Positions 18,215 to 29,833 are shown, counted from the first letter of the stretch. The stretch: DNA of 64,000 bases from Hafnia alvei (GCF_900095695.1 NZ_FMIQ01000014.1:124001-188000); one strand, 5' to 3'. Notes: generated from the letters alone by a model not told the origin. Numbers and translations are program-made.

Positions 18215-18320
18215 TAGTGGATTTCCTCTTATTTCACAGGCTTGCTTAGGTGATAACCAAATTAGTTGGAGCAGCGTCAAGGCGGCAAATGAGAAAATCA
18301 CGACCAACTTACGTCAGTAA

Positions 18321-18380
18321 GCGATTCGGATTTGCGAAAGCAACCGACGCAGAAGCAGCTTCAAATAAGAAGGGTATACA
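18321..18380 (+). repeat. 60-bp dispersed repeat, copy 1
   Basis: Matches the 60-bp stretch 51261-51320 without gaps at 43 of 60 positions by my count. Both end in GCAGCTTCAA, an A/T pair and GAAGGGTATACA. Copy 2 lies just upstream of fucP, so both copies sit in front of carbohydrate operons. Confidence 0.65.
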
Positions 18381-18530
18381 AAAATTGTGCCTATGTGTCC
18401 CAGTTACCCGTTAGCATAGGTTAAAGCTGCTTAAATTTAAAGCGTAACAGCCTATTCATACGGTGATTTACACAGCCAGAAAGAGGAATGTGCGATAGGT
18501 CTCTCTTTCACCTCTTCATAGCCTTTTCAC

Positions 18531-18577
18531 GTTTCGATTTGAAACAAACAGACTGCCATATAGTTTCAAAATGAAAC
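18531..18577 (+). promoter_or_regulatory. Twin 15-bp palindromes upstream of gldA
   Basis: GTTTC-GATTT-GAAAC at 18531-18545 and GTTTC-AAAAT-GAAAC at 18563-18577. Both have perfect 5-bp arms around a 5-bp centre, and centres are 32 bp apart, about three helical turns. They lie upstream of the candidate -35 box, the usual place for an activator, though repression by looping is possible. The cognate regulator is not encoded nearby. Confidence 0.65.
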
Positions 18578-18727
18578 ATAAACCTGCTTTGATTTTTGTC
18601 TTTTTTTTCGCCGTATAGTCATCTGCAGAGAAATAACAGCACCAATAAATGTCCCGCTTCCGAAGTTTGGAAGTCATGCGCTTAGGTTTTAATCCAATTG
18701 CTTAGTGATTTATTGAGGAGCTTTATT

Positions 18728-19828
18728 ATGTTGAAAGTCATCCAGTCTCCATCCAAATACATTCAAGGTGCCAACGCACTGCAATCTATCGGTCAGTACG
18801 CAAAAATGTTGGCCAATAACTATTTTGTTATCGCTGATGATTTTGTGATGAAACTTGCGGGCGATACCGTCGGCAGCAGCCTAAAACAGCATGATGTTGA
18901 AGGTCACTTCGCCCTGTTTGGCGGCGAATGTAGTCATAAAGAGATCAATCGCCTGATTGAAGAACTGAAGAAACACGGCTGTAAAGGCGTGATTGGTATC
19001 GGCGGAGGGAAAACGCTAGACACCGCCAAAGCTATCGCGTTCTATCAAAAACTTCCTGTTCTAGTAGTACCAACCATCGCATCCACCGATGCGCCAACCA
19101 GCGCCCTTTCCGTCATCTATAGTGAAGAAGGCGAGTTTGAAGAGTATCTGATGTATCCAACCAACCCAGATATGGTTGTGATGGACACCGCAATTATTGC
19201 CAAAGCACCGGTACGCTTACTCGTTGCGGGCATGGGGGATGCACTTTCTACCTATTTCGAAGCTCAAGCCTGTTACGACGCGCATGCTGTCAGCATGGCA
19301 GGCGGTGAGTCAACTCTCGCCGCGGTGACATTGGCTCGCCTATGCTATGAAACCCTGCTTGAAGAAGGCTACAAAGCGAAGCTGGCCGTTGAAGCTGGGG
19401 TTGCAACCACTGCGGTTGAACGCATCGTTGAAGCCAACACTTACCTGAGCGGCATCGGCTTTGAAAGCTCCGGTTTGGCGGCGGCCCACGCAATCCATAA
19501 CGGCTTCACCGTTTTGGAAGAGTGTCACCACCTCTACCACGGTGAAAAAGTCGCTTTCGGGACCTTGACTCAGCTCGTGCTGCAAAATAGCAGCAGCGAG
19601 CATATTGAAACCGTGCTCGATTTCTGCTTACAGGTCGGTCTGCCAGTCACGCTCAAAGAGATGGGCGTTAAGGCCGATGACAAGCTAGAAGAAAAAATCA
19701 TGGCGGTCGCCAAAGCCAGCTGTGCAGAGGGCGAAACCATCCACAACATGCCGTTCAAAGTCACTCCAGAACAGGTGTTCGCTGCCATTTTGGCCGCTGA
19801 CCGTTTGGGTCAGGCGTGGTTGAAATAA
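18728..19828 (+). CDS. gldA: Glycerol dehydrogenase
   Basis: NAD-dependent, zinc iron-ADH family enzyme oxidising glycerol to dihydroxyacetone. Starting at MLKVIQSPSKYIQG with GAGGAG upstream gives 366 residues, near the E. coli 367; the longer frame adds ten residues. Seen: GIGGGKTLDTAKA nucleotide loop, PTIASTDAPTSALSVIY, AGMGDALSTYFEA, and zinc histidines in AAHAIHNG and YHGEKVAFG. dhaKLM follow after 107 bp on the same strand, so the product is handed straight to the kinase. Confidence 0.97.
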   Translation: MLKVIQSPSKYIQGANALQSIGQYAKMLANNYFVIADDFVMKLAGDTVGSSLKQHDVEGHFALFGGECSHKEINRLIEELKKHGCKGVIGIGGGKTLDTAKAIAFYQKLPVLVVPTIASTDAPTSALSVIYSEEGEFEEYLMYPTNPDMVVMDTAIIAKAPVRLLVAGMGDALSTYFEAQACYDAHAVSMAGGESTLAAVTLARLCYETLLEEGYKAKLAVEAGVATTAVERIVEANTYLSGIGFESSGLAAAHAIHNGFTVLEECHHLYHGEKVAFGTLTQLVLQNSSSEHIETVLDFCLQVGLPVTLKEMGVKADDKLEEKIMAVAKASCAEGETIHNMPFKVTPEQVFAAILAADRLGQAWLK

Positions 19829-19859
19829 ACCGTAGATACTTTTAGGTCTTGCTTAGCCT

Positions 19860-19900
19860 TCAACCTCCTCTTTTTAAAAAAAGAGTGAGGTTGGGATAAG
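19860..19900. repeat. Inverted repeat between gldA and dhaK
   Basis: CAACCTC (19861-19867) pairs with GAGGTTG (19887-19893) around a CTTTTT/AAAAAG inner stem. It resembles the inverted repeat after epmB in composition. It may attenuate read-through from gldA into dhaK. Confidence 0.5.
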
Positions 19901-19935
19901 GCACATCAAACTCGGATCTCACCGGAGCCTTTTTA

Positions 19936-21006
19936 ATGAAAAAGCTAATCAACCAAGTCGAAACCGTTTTACATGAACAAATTCTCGGACTAGTTGAAGC
20001 CCACCCTGAATTAACACTTCACCAAGACCCCGTATTCGTCACCCGCGCCGACGTGCCCGTTGCTGGCAAAGTCGGTATCCTTTCCGGCGGTGGTAGCGGC
20101 CATGAGCCTATGCACTGTGGCTTTATTGGTGAAGGCATGCTCGACGCTGCGTGTCCCGGCGAGATTTTCACGTCGCCAACGCCTGACCAGATGTATGAAT
20201 GTGGCCAGGCTATCGACGGTGGCAAAGGCGTGCTGATGATTATCAAAAACTACACCGGCGACGTTTTAAATTTTGAAACCGCGGCAGAACTGCTGCATGA
20301 CAGCGGCACTCAGGTCGGCACGATTTTGGTCGATGACGATGTTGCGGTAAAAGACAGTTTATACACCGCTGGCCGTCGTGGCGTCGCCAATACGGTGCTG
20401 ATTGAAAAGCTGCTTGGCGCAGCCGCCGCTCGCGGTGACTCGCTCGATCAGCTTGTTGAGTTGGGGCATAAACTCAACAACGAAGGCCATTCTATTGGCA
20501 TCGCGCTTCAGGCTTGTACGGTTCCTGCGGCAGGTAAACCTTCCTTCACCCTGCCCGATAACGTAATGGAGTTTGGCGTGGGTATCCACGGCGAACCCGG
20601 TATTGAACGCCGCGAATTTACCACGCTCAATCAAACCGTCGATGAGATGTTTGCCACTCTACTCGCTCATGGCAAATATCAGCGTACGCTACGTTCTTGG
20701 GATCGCAACGCGGGTGAATGGAAAGAACAAACGCAATCCAAACAACCGCTGCAAAAAGGCGATCGCGTCATCGCTTTGGTCAATAATCTAGGCGCCACGC
20801 CGCTTTCCGAACTGTATGGCGTTTACCATCGTCTTCAACATTGCTGCGCAGAGTTAGGCCTCACCATTGAGCGTAAATTAATCGGCTCTTACTGCACTTC
20901 GCTCGATATGCAGGGTATCTCAATCACGCTGCTGAAAGTTGACCAAGAAACGCTGTCCCTCTGTGATGCCCCCGTCAATACACCCGCTTTACGTTGGGGA
21001 ATGTAA
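19936..21006 (+). CDS. dhaK: PTS-dependent dihydroxyacetone kinase, DhaK subunit
   Basis: Substrate-binding subunit of the PEP-dependent dihydroxyacetone kinase. 356 residues. Seen: [11 protein letters not shown] (50-58) typical of Dha[15 protein letters not shown] with His218, the residue forming a hemiaminal with dihydroxyacetone (same number as E. coli). Works with DhaL (ADP-bearing) and DhaM (phosphoryl donor). dhaL begins one base after the dhaK stop. No dhaR regulator gene is next to the operon. Confidence 0.97.
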   Translation: MKKLINQVETVLHEQILGLVEAHPELTLHQDPVFVTRADVPVAGKVGILSGGGSGHEPMHCGFIGEGMLDAACPGEIFTSPTPDQMYECGQAIDGGKGVLMIIKNYTGDVLNFETAAELLHDSGTQVGTILVDDDVAVKDSLYTAGRRGVANTVLIEKLLGAAAARGDSLDQLVELGHKLNNEGHSIGIALQACTVPAAGKPSFTLPDNVMEFGVGIHGEPGIERREFTTLNQTVDEMFATLLAHGKYQRTLRSWDRNAGEWKEQTQSKQPLQKGDRVIALVNNLGATPLSELYGVYHRLQHCCAELGLTIERKLIGSYCTSLDMQGISITLLKVDQETLSLCDAPVNTPALRWGM

Positions 21007-21007
21007 T

Positions 21008-21637
21008 ATGTCACTGACTAAACAACAGATCGTTAACTGGCTTATGCGCTGCGGCGAAGTTTTTGCCGAACAGAAAGATTTTCTCACCCAGCTCGATACC
21101 GAAATTGGCGACGCCGACCACGGCCTAAACATGAACCGTGGCTTTAATAAAGTCGTCGAAAAACTGCCTTCATTCGCCGATAAAGACATTGGTTTCATCC
21201 TGAAAAACACCGGCATGACGCTGCTTTCCAGCGTAGGTGGAGCCAGCGGCCCGCTCTTTGGCACCTTCTTTATTCGTGCATCGCAAAGCACTGCAGCCAA
21301 ACAAAGCCTATCGCTTATCGAACTCACTCAAATGCTGAAAGAAGGTATGGAAGGTGTGGTTAGCCGCGGTAAAGCAGAGCCAAACGATAAAACCATGTGT
21401 GACGTTTGGTGGCCTGTCGTGGCATCGCTCGAAGCCTCTAGCCAAAAAGATCTGCCGGTGCCACAGGCATTAGATTTGGCTGTCGAAGCGGCTCGCCAAG
21501 GATTGGAAAGCACCATCACCATGCAGGCCCGTAAAGGCCGCGCCAGCTATTTAGGCGAGCGCAGTATTGGCCATCAAGATCCGGGCGCAACCTCTGCGTG
21601 GTTGATGATGCAAACCTTAGCAGCCGTCACCCATTAG
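21008..21637 (+). CDS. dhaL: PTS-dependent dihydroxyacetone kinase, DhaL subunit
   Basis: ADP-binding subunit that passes phosphate from DhaM to dihydroxyacetone on DhaK. 209 residues from MSLTKQQIVNW; a longer frame extends back into dhaK and is not used. Seen: the Mg-ADP aspartates in EIGDADHGLNMNRG, SSVGGASGPLFGTF and SIGHQDPGATSAW. Overlapping operon order dhaK-L-M. In E. coli DhaL also antagonises DhaR; no such partner is encoded in this window. Confidence 0.97.
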   Translation: MSLTKQQIVNWLMRCGEVFAEQKDFLTQLDTEIGDADHGLNMNRGFNKVVEKLPSFADKDIGFILKNTGMTLLSSVGGASGPLFGTFFIRASQSTAAKQSLSLIELTQMLKEGMEGVVSRGKAEPNDKTMCDVWWPVVASLEASSQKDLPVPQALDLAVEAARQGLESTITMQARKGRASYLGERSIGHQDPGATSAWLMMQTLAAVTH

Positions 21638-21670
21638 TTGGCGTTTCGTTGAATGCACTAGGAATAAATT

Positions 21671-23131
21671 ATGGTCAACATCGTTGTAGTATCTCACAGC
21701 GCCAAACTGGCTGATGGCGTTGCAGAACTCGCCGCCCAAATGATCCAGAACGGCTGCCGCTTAGCTGTTGCCGCTGGGGTGGACGATCCCGATCATCCGA
21801 TAGGCACTGACGCCATTAAAGTCATGCAGGCGATCGAAGAGGTATTCGATCCCTCTGGCGTGTTGATCATGATGGATCTCGGCAGTGCATTACTCAGCGC
21901 CGAAACGGCGCTGGAACTGCTTGATCCTGAAATGAGCGCGCGCGTTAAGGCCTGCTCCGCCCCCCTCGTTGAAGGAACATTAGCCGCAGTCGTTGCCGCT
22001 TCGGCGGGCGCTTCGCTGGAAGCTGTCGAACGCGAAGCTCAATCAGCGCTCCAGGCCAAAAAAGCCCAGCTCGGTGAACAAGAGCCGACTCATGCCTCAG
22101 CGCCTAATCAGGCTGCTCCGCTCTCTTGCGACGAGCAAGGCGTAAATTGGAACGTGTTGAATCCAAATGGATTACACGTTCGCCCCGCCGCTAAGCTCGC
22201 TAACGCCTTAGCCCCTTTTGATGCCGAACTGGTGCTGTATAAGATCGATGACGTAAAAGGAAATCGCCATGCCGATCCGCGCAGCCTTAACCAGCTGGCG
22301 TTATTACAGGTGCGCAAAGGTGATGAGATCCGCCTAGTTGCCAAAGGCACACAGGCAGCAGAAGCATTGGCGGCGTTTAGACAGCTGGCGCAGACCAACT
22401 TTGGCGAAATTATTACATCCGATATCAGCGGCGGTCTGACGTTACAAGGCAAATCAGTGATGGATACGCAGGTTAGTGCGCCCGCATTTGTCCTGCCCAC
22501 GCAGGATATCGATGTACCCAATCGCTCAATTTTGTCGGATCGCGTGGAGATCGAGCAGCAGCGTTTACGTCAGGCCATTGCTAAAACGTTGCAGGATCTT
22601 AACCGTCTTGCGGATCGCACTAACCAATTACTCGGTAAACAGCACGCGGGGATCTTCGGCGCACACAGTATGCTCATCGACGATCCCGACCTGCAACATT
22701 CGGCCTTTAATCGCATTGCGAGCCAGCTATGCAGCGCCGAAACAGCTTGGCAGGCTGAGTTGACCGAGATGGCGAATGCATACCAAGAATTAGACGACGA
22801 ATATCTGCAAGCGCGTGAGCTGGACGTTAGGGATATTTTACAGCGCACGTTGCTTCATCTGGCGGGCGAAACTCAGGAAATACAGAACCCGAGCATACCT
22901 TCCATTATATTAGCCCGTGAACTAATGCCTTCAGATGCCATTATGCTCGACCGCCGCTTGGTTCTGGGCATCGTACTCACCCAAGGTAACGCCCTGTCCC
23001 ATGCCGCTATTTTAGCGAATGCTATGGGTATCCCGATGATTGTTGGCGTGGGTGATAGCCTGAAACAAGCGCAGGAAGGACAAAAAATAACCCTGAACGC
23101 GGCGCGCGGGGAAGTGATTTTAGGTTGTTAG
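21671..23131 (+). CDS. dhaM: PTS-dependent dihydroxyacetone kinase phosphotransferase DhaM
   Basis: Multi-domain phosphocarrier of 486 residues. The EIIA(Man)-like domain (about 1-135) has active His9 in VVSHSAK. The HPr-like domain (about 155-240) has His169 in NPNGLHVRPAA. The C-terminal enzyme I-like phosphohistidine domain has His444 in NALSHAAILA. It lacks the PEP-binding half of enzyme I, so it depends on the general PTS proteins, as in E. coli. It ends the gldA-dhaKLM cluster and has a strong terminator after it. Confidence 0.96.
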   Translation: MVNIVVVSHSAKLADGVAELAAQMIQNGCRLAVAAGVDDPDHPIGTDAIKVMQAIEEVFDPSGVLIMMDLGSALLSAETALELLDPEMSARVKACSAPLVEGTLAAVVAASAGASLEAVEREAQSALQAKKAQLGEQEPTHASAPNQAAPLSCDEQGVNWNVLNPNGLHVRPAAKLANALAPFDAELVLYKIDDVKGNRHADPRSLNQLALLQVRKGDEIRLVAKGTQAAEALAAFRQLAQTNFGEIITSDISGGLTLQGKSVMDTQVSAPAFVLPTQDIDVPNRSILSDRVEIEQQRLRQAIAKTLQDLNRLADRTNQLLGKQHAGIFGAHSMLIDDPDLQHSAFNRIASQLCSAETAWQAELTEMANAYQELDDEYLQARELDVRDILQRTLLHLAGETQEIQNPSIPSIILARELMPSDAIMLDRRLVLGIVLTQGNALSHAAILANAMGIPMIVGVGDSLKQAQEGQKITLNAARGEVILGC

Positions 23132-23151
23132 TTTTATTTTTCAGCCAATAA

Positions 23152-23180
23152 AAAACCGGAGATTCATACTCCGGTTTTTT
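23152..23180 (+). terminator. Terminator of dhaKLM
   Basis: AAAACCGGAG (23152-23161) pairs perfectly with CTCCGGTTTT (23169-23178), 7-nt loop, continued T-run. Its A-run on the left makes it usable for yjeI on the opposite strand too. Confidence 0.85.
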
Positions 23181-23201
23181 CGTGCGTCGTGTACCCATCG
23201 A

Positions 23202-23549
23202 TCAATTAGGGCACTTGTACACTTGGCCGCTCATCTGGCTGTCTAACGGAGCAAAGCTTGACCAGAAGTTCTCACTTGGACTCACGGCACCATAGATAAC
23301 GTTGCCACCCATCGCTGCGGCTTTATTACGTAAATCATTTGCTGCGCCGCGCATTGAGCTAGACTCGCCGCCCTGACCAGACATCCAGTTGCTTTGAGAA
23401 CCCGTTACTTCGCCCAACAGCTGGCATTCAGTGCCTGGCTTGGTATCGGTGAATTTAATTTGCTGACCTGCGGTGTCCAGCTGCGTCGTAGAGCTACAGC
23501 CAGCCAACAGCATCACTGCCGTCAGGCCCAATAAACCTTTAATCCGCAT
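23202..23549 (-). CDS. yjeI: DUF4156 family lipoprotein
   Basis: Small lipoprotein of 115 residues: MRIKGLLGLTAVMLLAGC with lipobox LAGC, then the conserved GTECQLLGEVTGSQSNW, GSxxRGAANDLRNKAAAMGGNVIYG and terminal GQVYKCPN. Function unknown. The start was chosen so that the signal peptide is normal, with GGGGA just upstream; two further in-frame ATGs add seven to ten residues. Placed just downstream of groL as in E. coli. Confidence 0.9.
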   Translation of the reverse strand: MRIKGLLGLTAVMLLAGCSSTTQLDTAGQQIKFTDTKPGTECQLLGEVTGSQSNWMSGQGGESSSMRGAANDLRNKAAAMGGNVIYGAVSPSENFWSSFAPLDSQMSGQVYKCPN

Positions 23550-23616
23550 CTTCTTCCCCATTGATGTGTAGAAAGTCACGTCCGAATATTACCAGAATCA
23601 GGAAATTACGCTTATA

Positions 23617-23650
23617 AAAAACAAAACCCCCGCCGAGGCGAGGGTTTTAT
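23617..23650 (-). terminator. Terminator of groS-groL
   Basis: On the minus strand, AAAACCCTCGC pairs with a GCGGGGGTTTT-like arm (23623-23648) and runs into a long U-run from A-rich 23615-23622. It lies 85 bp after the groL stop and before yjeI. Confidence 0.8.
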
Positions 23651-23732
23651 TTAGAACGTTGGGATGGCTATGCCATAACCCGTGTCACTGATTGCCGATT
23701 CAAAAACTCAACGGCTTCAGCGACAAAGGAAA

Positions 23733-25397
<1,665 letters not shown>

Positions 25398-25436
25398 TCA
25401 GTTAAGAAGATTATGCGTTGTCAAAAGAAGCGATTA

Positions 25437-25814
<378 letters not shown>

Positions 25815-25820
25815 TTACCA

Positions 25821-25851
25821 GATTGGGGCAACCAACAACCCCTTCAAGGGG
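25821..25851 (-). promoter_or_regulatory. Sigma-32 heat-shock promoter of groS-groL
   Basis: On the minus strand CCCCTTGAAGGGG places the -35 CTTGAA at 25843-25848 and CCCCAATC at 25821-25828 gives the -10, with 14 bp between. This matches the RpoH consensus (CTTGAA, 13-15 bp, CCCCAT) and the known E. coli groE promoter. Confidence 0.85.
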
Positions 25852-25963
25852 TGATAAGTAAAAAATTTGTGTTTTTCTTCAACCTCTGCGAGGCAGAGCC
25901 AATAAAAGAAAAGGCGCGGCCGAAATTTGCCACGCCTTTGCTAAGAATGAAACACTAATACGC

Positions 25964-26473
25964 TTATTTGTCGTCTTTGTATCTATCGTCTTTATGATCG
26001 AGGCGATTATCTACCGGCGGACGGTGCTCGTCTTTGCGTTCAAACTCACCGTCAAAGGTGTTCCCACCTTGAGATCCACCAAAATCACCGCCACCGAAAC
26101 TGCCGCCGGAGCGAGAAAAACTGAAGTACGGCAATAGCTTGAGCGTTAGATGTTTTTGTACCGGAGGCAAAATCAGCAGCAGGCCTAAAAAGTCGGTGAA
26201 AAAACCGGGCAGGATGAGCAAAAAACCCGCCATAACCAATGAAACGCTTTTCACCATTTCTGCTGCAGGGCTTTCCCCCATCGCCATCTTCTGCTGCATC
26301 TGCATCAGCGTTTTCATTCCCTGATGACGAACCAGCGAAGCCCCGAGACAAGAAGTCAGGACTACGAGCAACAATGTCAGGGCAACCCCAAGCACTGCGG
26401 CAACCTTAATAAAAATAGATATTTCTATATAAACAAACAGAAATACCAATATGAGCGGTAACCAGCGCAACAT
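25964..26473 (-). CDS. fxsA: FxsA family membrane protein
   Basis: Cytoplasmic-membrane protein of 169 residues; overproduction in E. coli relieves exclusion of phage T7 by the F plasmid. Four hydrophobic segments are visible in the first 130 residues (for example LPLILVFLFVYIEISIFI and GFLLILPGFFTDFLGLLLILPP), then a hydrophilic tail rich in Gly, Asp and Lys (GGSFGGGDFGG; DHKDDRYKDDK). In E. coli yjeH lies between fxsA and groS; here that gene is missing. Divergent from aspA across 363 bp. Confidence 0.93.
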   Translation of the reverse strand: MLRWLPLILVFLFVYIEISIFIKVAAVLGVALTLLLVVLTSCLGASLVRHQGMKTLMQMQQKMAMGESPAAEMVKSVSLVMAGFLLILPGFFTDFLGLLLILPPVQKHLTLKLLPYFSFSRSGGSFGGGDFGGSQGGNTFDGEFERKDEHRPPVDNRLDHKDDRYKDDK

Positions 26474-26836
26474 CCTTCTCCTAAATTGCAGTGCTTTCTA
26501 ATGATGAGTATTGCATTAAAGAACAACTGAGATAGTTAAAATTTAACAGCATATATGTCTAAAAACAGTCTATATATGACAAGTGGTGGCATTTTATACG
26601 TTTTCAACCCTATAACTCTTGTGGGTTATTTTCTTTATCTGTGAGAGTAATCACAGATATGTAAACACCTGAAACTTGAAGCGCCATATAGTGATCTGGG
26701 TTCATGCTTTTCCACACCAGCAGCATATGATCAGCCACAGAACAGAGAGGACGGATGATCCTTTCGAATTTGAAAATCTAAACGATATAAATCCATTAGC
26801 AAGTTTACTATTCGGCATCAATTAAAGAAGGTTCTT
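26474..26836. other. Intergenic region fxsA / aspA with aspA control sequences
   Basis: A 363-bp gap with no gene, A/T-rich on the fxsA side. It contains a consensus CRP site (26640-26655) well upstream of aspA. No other element could be assigned with confidence. Confidence 0.6.
26640..26655 (+). promoter_or_regulatory. CRP binding site upstream of aspA
   Basis: TGTGA-GAGTAA-TCACA, a perfect match to both CRP half-sites with 6-bp spacing, inside a longer palindrome (ATCTGTGA ... TCACAGAT). aspA of E. coli is activated by CRP-cAMP, so this is the expected control site. Confidence 0.8.
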
Positions 26837-28273
26837 ATGTCAAACAACATTCGTATTGAAGAAGACCTGTTAGGCACCCGTGAAGTTCCAGCAGACGCTT
26901 ATTATGGTGTTCACACTCTGCGAGCGATTGAAAACTTTTATATCAGCAACAACAAAATCAGCGATATCCCTGAATTTGTTCGCGGCATGGTTATGGTTAA
27001 AAAAGCTGCTGCGCTCGCAAATAAAGAGTTACACACCATTCCGCGTAAAATTGCCGATACCATTATTCTTGCTTGTGACGAAGTATTGAACAACGGCAAA
27101 TGCATGGATCAATTCCCTGTAGACGTATATCAGGGTGGTGCAGGTACTTCCGTTAATATGAACACCAACGAAGTGCTGGCAAATATCGGTCTGGAACTGA
27201 TGGGCCACCAGAAAGGTGAATATCAATACCTGAACCCGAACGATCACCTGAACAAATGCCAGTCTACCAACGATGCCTACCCTACCGGTTTCCGTATCGC
27301 TGTGTATTCTTCTATCATGAAACTGCTGGATGCAATCAACCAACTGCGCGAAGGTTTTGATCGTAAAGCAAAAGAATTCGAAAACATTCTGAAAATGGGT
27401 CGTACCCAGTTGCAGGATGCGGTACCTATGACTCTGGGTCAGGAATTCAAAGCATACAGCGTATTGCTGAAAGAAGAAGTTAAGAACCTGCAACGCACCT
27501 CTGAGCTGCTGCTGGAAGTCAACTTGGGCGCTACCGCTATCGGTACTGGCCTGAACACGCCAGAAGGTTACTCTCAGTTAGCTGTGCAAAAACTGTCTGA
27601 AGTCAGCGGCCTGCAATGCTCTGTAGCAGAAGACCTGATCGAAGCAACCTCTGACTGCGGCGCATACGTAATGGTTCACGGTGCACTGAAACGTCTGGCG
27701 GTTAAACTGTCTAAAATCTGTAACGACCTGCGCTTGCTGTCTTCTGGTCCACGTACCGGTCTGAACGAAATCAACCTGCCAGAACTGCAGGCTGGTTCTT
27801 CAATCATGCCAGCTAAAGTTAACCCAGTGGTTCCTGAAGTGGTTAACCAACTTTGCTTCAAAGTCATCGGTAACGACACCACCGTAACCATGGCTGCTGA
27901 AGCAGGCCAGCTGCAGTTGAACGTAATGGAACCTGTTATTGGCCAGGCGATGTTTGAATCCATCTCTATCCTGACTAACGGTTGCTACAACCTGCTAGAA
28001 AAATGCGTCAACGGCATTACCGCAAACAAAGAAGTTTGTGAAAGCTATGTATTTAACTCTATCGGTATCGTAACTTACCTGAATCCGTTTATCGGCCACC
28101 ACAACGGTGATATCGTTGGTAAAATCTGTGCCGAAACAGGTAAAAACGTGCGTGAAGTTGTTCTGGAACGTGGTCTACTGACCGAAGCGGAACTGGATGA
28201 CATCTTCTCTGTAGAGAACCTGATGCACCCTGCTTATAAAGCAAAACGTTATACTGACGAAAGCGAACAATAA
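26837..28273 (+). CDS. aspA: Aspartate ammonia-lyase
   Basis: Fumarase/aspartase superfamily enzyme turning aspartate into fumarate and ammonia, supplying fumarate as anaerobic electron acceptor. 478 residues, the E. coli length. Signature [15 protein letters not shown] with the flexible active-site loop, plus [13 protein letters not shown] and [16 protein letters not shown] precedes the ATG. Followed by dcuA after a terminator-like hairpin, giving partial co-transcription of enzyme and transporter. Confidence 0.98.
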   Translation: MSNNIRIEEDLLGTREVPADAYYGVHTLRAIENFYISNNKISDIPEFVRGMVMVKKAAALANKELHTIPRKIADTIILACDEVLNNGKCMDQFPVDVYQGGAGTSVNMNTNEVLANIGLELMGHQKGEYQYLNPNDHLNKCQSTNDAYPTGFRIAVYSSIMKLLDAINQLREGFDRKAKEFENILKMGRTQLQDAVPMTLGQEFKAYSVLLKEEVKNLQRTSELLLEVNLGATAIGTGLNTPEGYSQLAVQKLSEVSGLQCSVAEDLIEATSDCGAYVMVHGALKRLAVKLSKICNDLRLLSSGPRTGLNEINLPELQAGSSIMPAKVNPVVPEVVNQLCFKVIGNDTTVTMAAEAGQLQLNVMEPVIGQAMFESISILTNGCYNLLEKCVNGITANKEVCESYVFNSIGIVTYLNPFIGHHNGDIVGKICAETGKNVREVVLERGLLTEAELDDIFSVENLMHPAYKAKRYTDESEQ

Positions 28274-28294
28274 TAAAGTTCGCTAGTCGATATC

Positions 28295-28329
28295 AGGCAC
28301 GTCTGCCCCTTGGTCAGTCGTGCCTTTTT
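28295..28329 (+). terminator. Terminator between aspA and dcuA
   Basis: AGGCACG (28295-28301) pairs with CGTGCCT (28319-28325), followed by TTTTTA. The 17-nt loop is long, so read-through into dcuA is likely. Confidence 0.75.
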
Positions 28330-28507
28330 ATTGCGACCAACATACTTAAAAAAAGAATTACACCCGATGTCATTGTGTTGCAGTGAATGATGAGTAAAAG
28401 AATTCTGAGTCACCTATGTGAGTATGAGCCTCAGAAAATACACTTATTCCACGCGGCAGCTTCAAGGACAAAAGGAATATTATCGTTACATCTTGAGGAG
28501 AAACACT

Positions 28508-29809
28508 ATGTTAGTTTTGGAGCTGGTGATCGTACTGCTCGCCATATTCTTAGGTGCCAGACTAGGGGGCATCGGAATAGGATTCGCCGGTGGTTTAGGG
28601 GTTTTAGTCCTTGCCATGATCGGTGTTAAACCAGGCAATATTCCATTCGACGTTATTTCAATTATCATGGCCGTTATCGCCGCAATCTCTGCAATGCAGG
28701 TTGCCGGTGGTATGGATTATCTAGTTCATCAAACTGAAAAACTTCTGCGTAAGAACCCAAAATACATCACGATCCTTGCACCGATTGTGACCTATTTTCT
28801 GACCATCTTTGCTGGCACCGGTAATATTTCCCTGTCTGCACTGCCAGTTATCGCTGAAGTAGCGAAAGAACAAGGCATCAAGCCATGCCGTCCACTGTCT
28901 ACCGCCGTTGTTTCTGCTCAGATTGCGATTACCGCGTCTCCAATTTCAGCCGCAGTGGTTTATATGTCTTCAGTGATGGAAGGCCACGGCATCAGCTATA
29001 TCCACCTGCTGATGGTTGTTATCCCATCTACCTTCCTCGCTGTACTGGTCATGTCACTGCTGGTTTCTTGGCTCTTCGACTCCAAACTGTCTGACGATCC
29101 TATTTACCAGAAACGTCTGGCTGAAGGCCTGATTGAACTGCGTGGCGACAAGCAAGTAGTTATCAAACCTCGTGCAAAAAGCTCTGTATGGTTGTTCCTG
29201 CTGGGCGTTGTGTGCGTCGTTTGCTATGCAATCATCAACAGCCCAAGCCTCGGCTTGGTTGAAAAACCGCTGATGAACACCACGAACGCGATTCTGATCA
29301 TCATGCTGAGCGTCGCAACGCTGACCACTATCCTGTGCCGCGTTGAAACTGACAGCATTCTGAACTCCAGCACCTTCAAAGCAGGTATGAGCGCATGTAT
29401 CTGTATTCTGGGTGTTGCTTGGTTGGGCGATACTTTCGTTCAAGCAAACCTTGATTGGATCAAAGAAACTGCGGGTACCGTCATCCAGTCTCACCCTTGG
29501 CTGCTAGCGGTAATCTTCTTCTTCGCTTCTGCTCTGCTGTATTCTCAGGCTGCAACGGCTAAAGCCCTGATGCCAATGGCGCTGGCGCTGAACGTTTCTC
29601 CTCTGACTGCAGTAGCCTCTTTCGCCGCGGTTTCTGGCCTGTTTATTCTGCCTACCTACCCAACTCTGGTTGCAGCAGTACAGATGGATGACACCGGTAC
29701 AACCCGTATCGGTAAACTGGTCTTTAACCACCCGTTCTTCATCCCTGGCACTATCGGCGTGGCACTGTCTGTTATCTTCGGCTTCCTGCTGGGAAGCATA
29801 ATGCTGTAA
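28508..29809 (+). CDS. dcuA: Anaerobic C4-dicarboxylate transporter DcuA
   Basis: Inner-membrane exchanger for aspartate, fumarate, malate and succinate. 433 residues from MLVLELVIVLLAIFLG, preceded by TTGAGGAG; the longer frame adds 30 residues not found in the family. About ten hydrophobic segments are visible, with conserved QIAITASPISAAVVYM and GLFILPTYPTLVAAVQMDDTG. Partner of AspA, importing aspartate and exporting succinate or fumarate in anaerobic metabolism. A perfect terminator follows. Confidence 0.97.
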   Translation: MLVLELVIVLLAIFLGARLGGIGIGFAGGLGVLVLAMIGVKPGNIPFDVISIIMAVIAAISAMQVAGGMDYLVHQTEKLLRKNPKYITILAPIVTYFLTIFAGTGNISLSALPVIAEVAKEQGIKPCRPLSTAVVSAQIAITASPISAAVVYMSSVMEGHGISYIHLLMVVIPSTFLAVLVMSLLVSWLFDSKLSDDPIYQKRLAEGLIELRGDKQVVIKPRAKSSVWLFLLGVVCVVCYAIINSPSLGLVEKPLMNTTNAILIIMLSVATLTTILCRVETDSILNSSTFKAGMSACICILGVAWLGDTFVQANLDWIKETAGTVIQSHPWLLAVIFFFASALLYSQAATAKALMPMALALNVSPLTAVASFAAVSGLFILPTYPTLVAAVQMDDTGTTRIGKLVFNHPFFIPGTIGVALSVIFGFLLGSIML

Positions 29810-29833
29810 GCCTCCCTCGCTTGTAAGTACAAA

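Larger units (their letters stand above)
18215..18727. other. Divergent intergenic region ygiB / gldA
   Basis: A 513-bp gap without a gene. From left to right it holds the ygiB leader, a 60-bp dispersed repeat (18321-18380), an A/T-rich stretch, twin palindromes (18531-18577) and a probable gldA promoter with TTGATT near 18589 and TATAGT at 18614-18619 (19-bp spacer). Some short open frames exist but none has family features. Confidence 0.7.
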
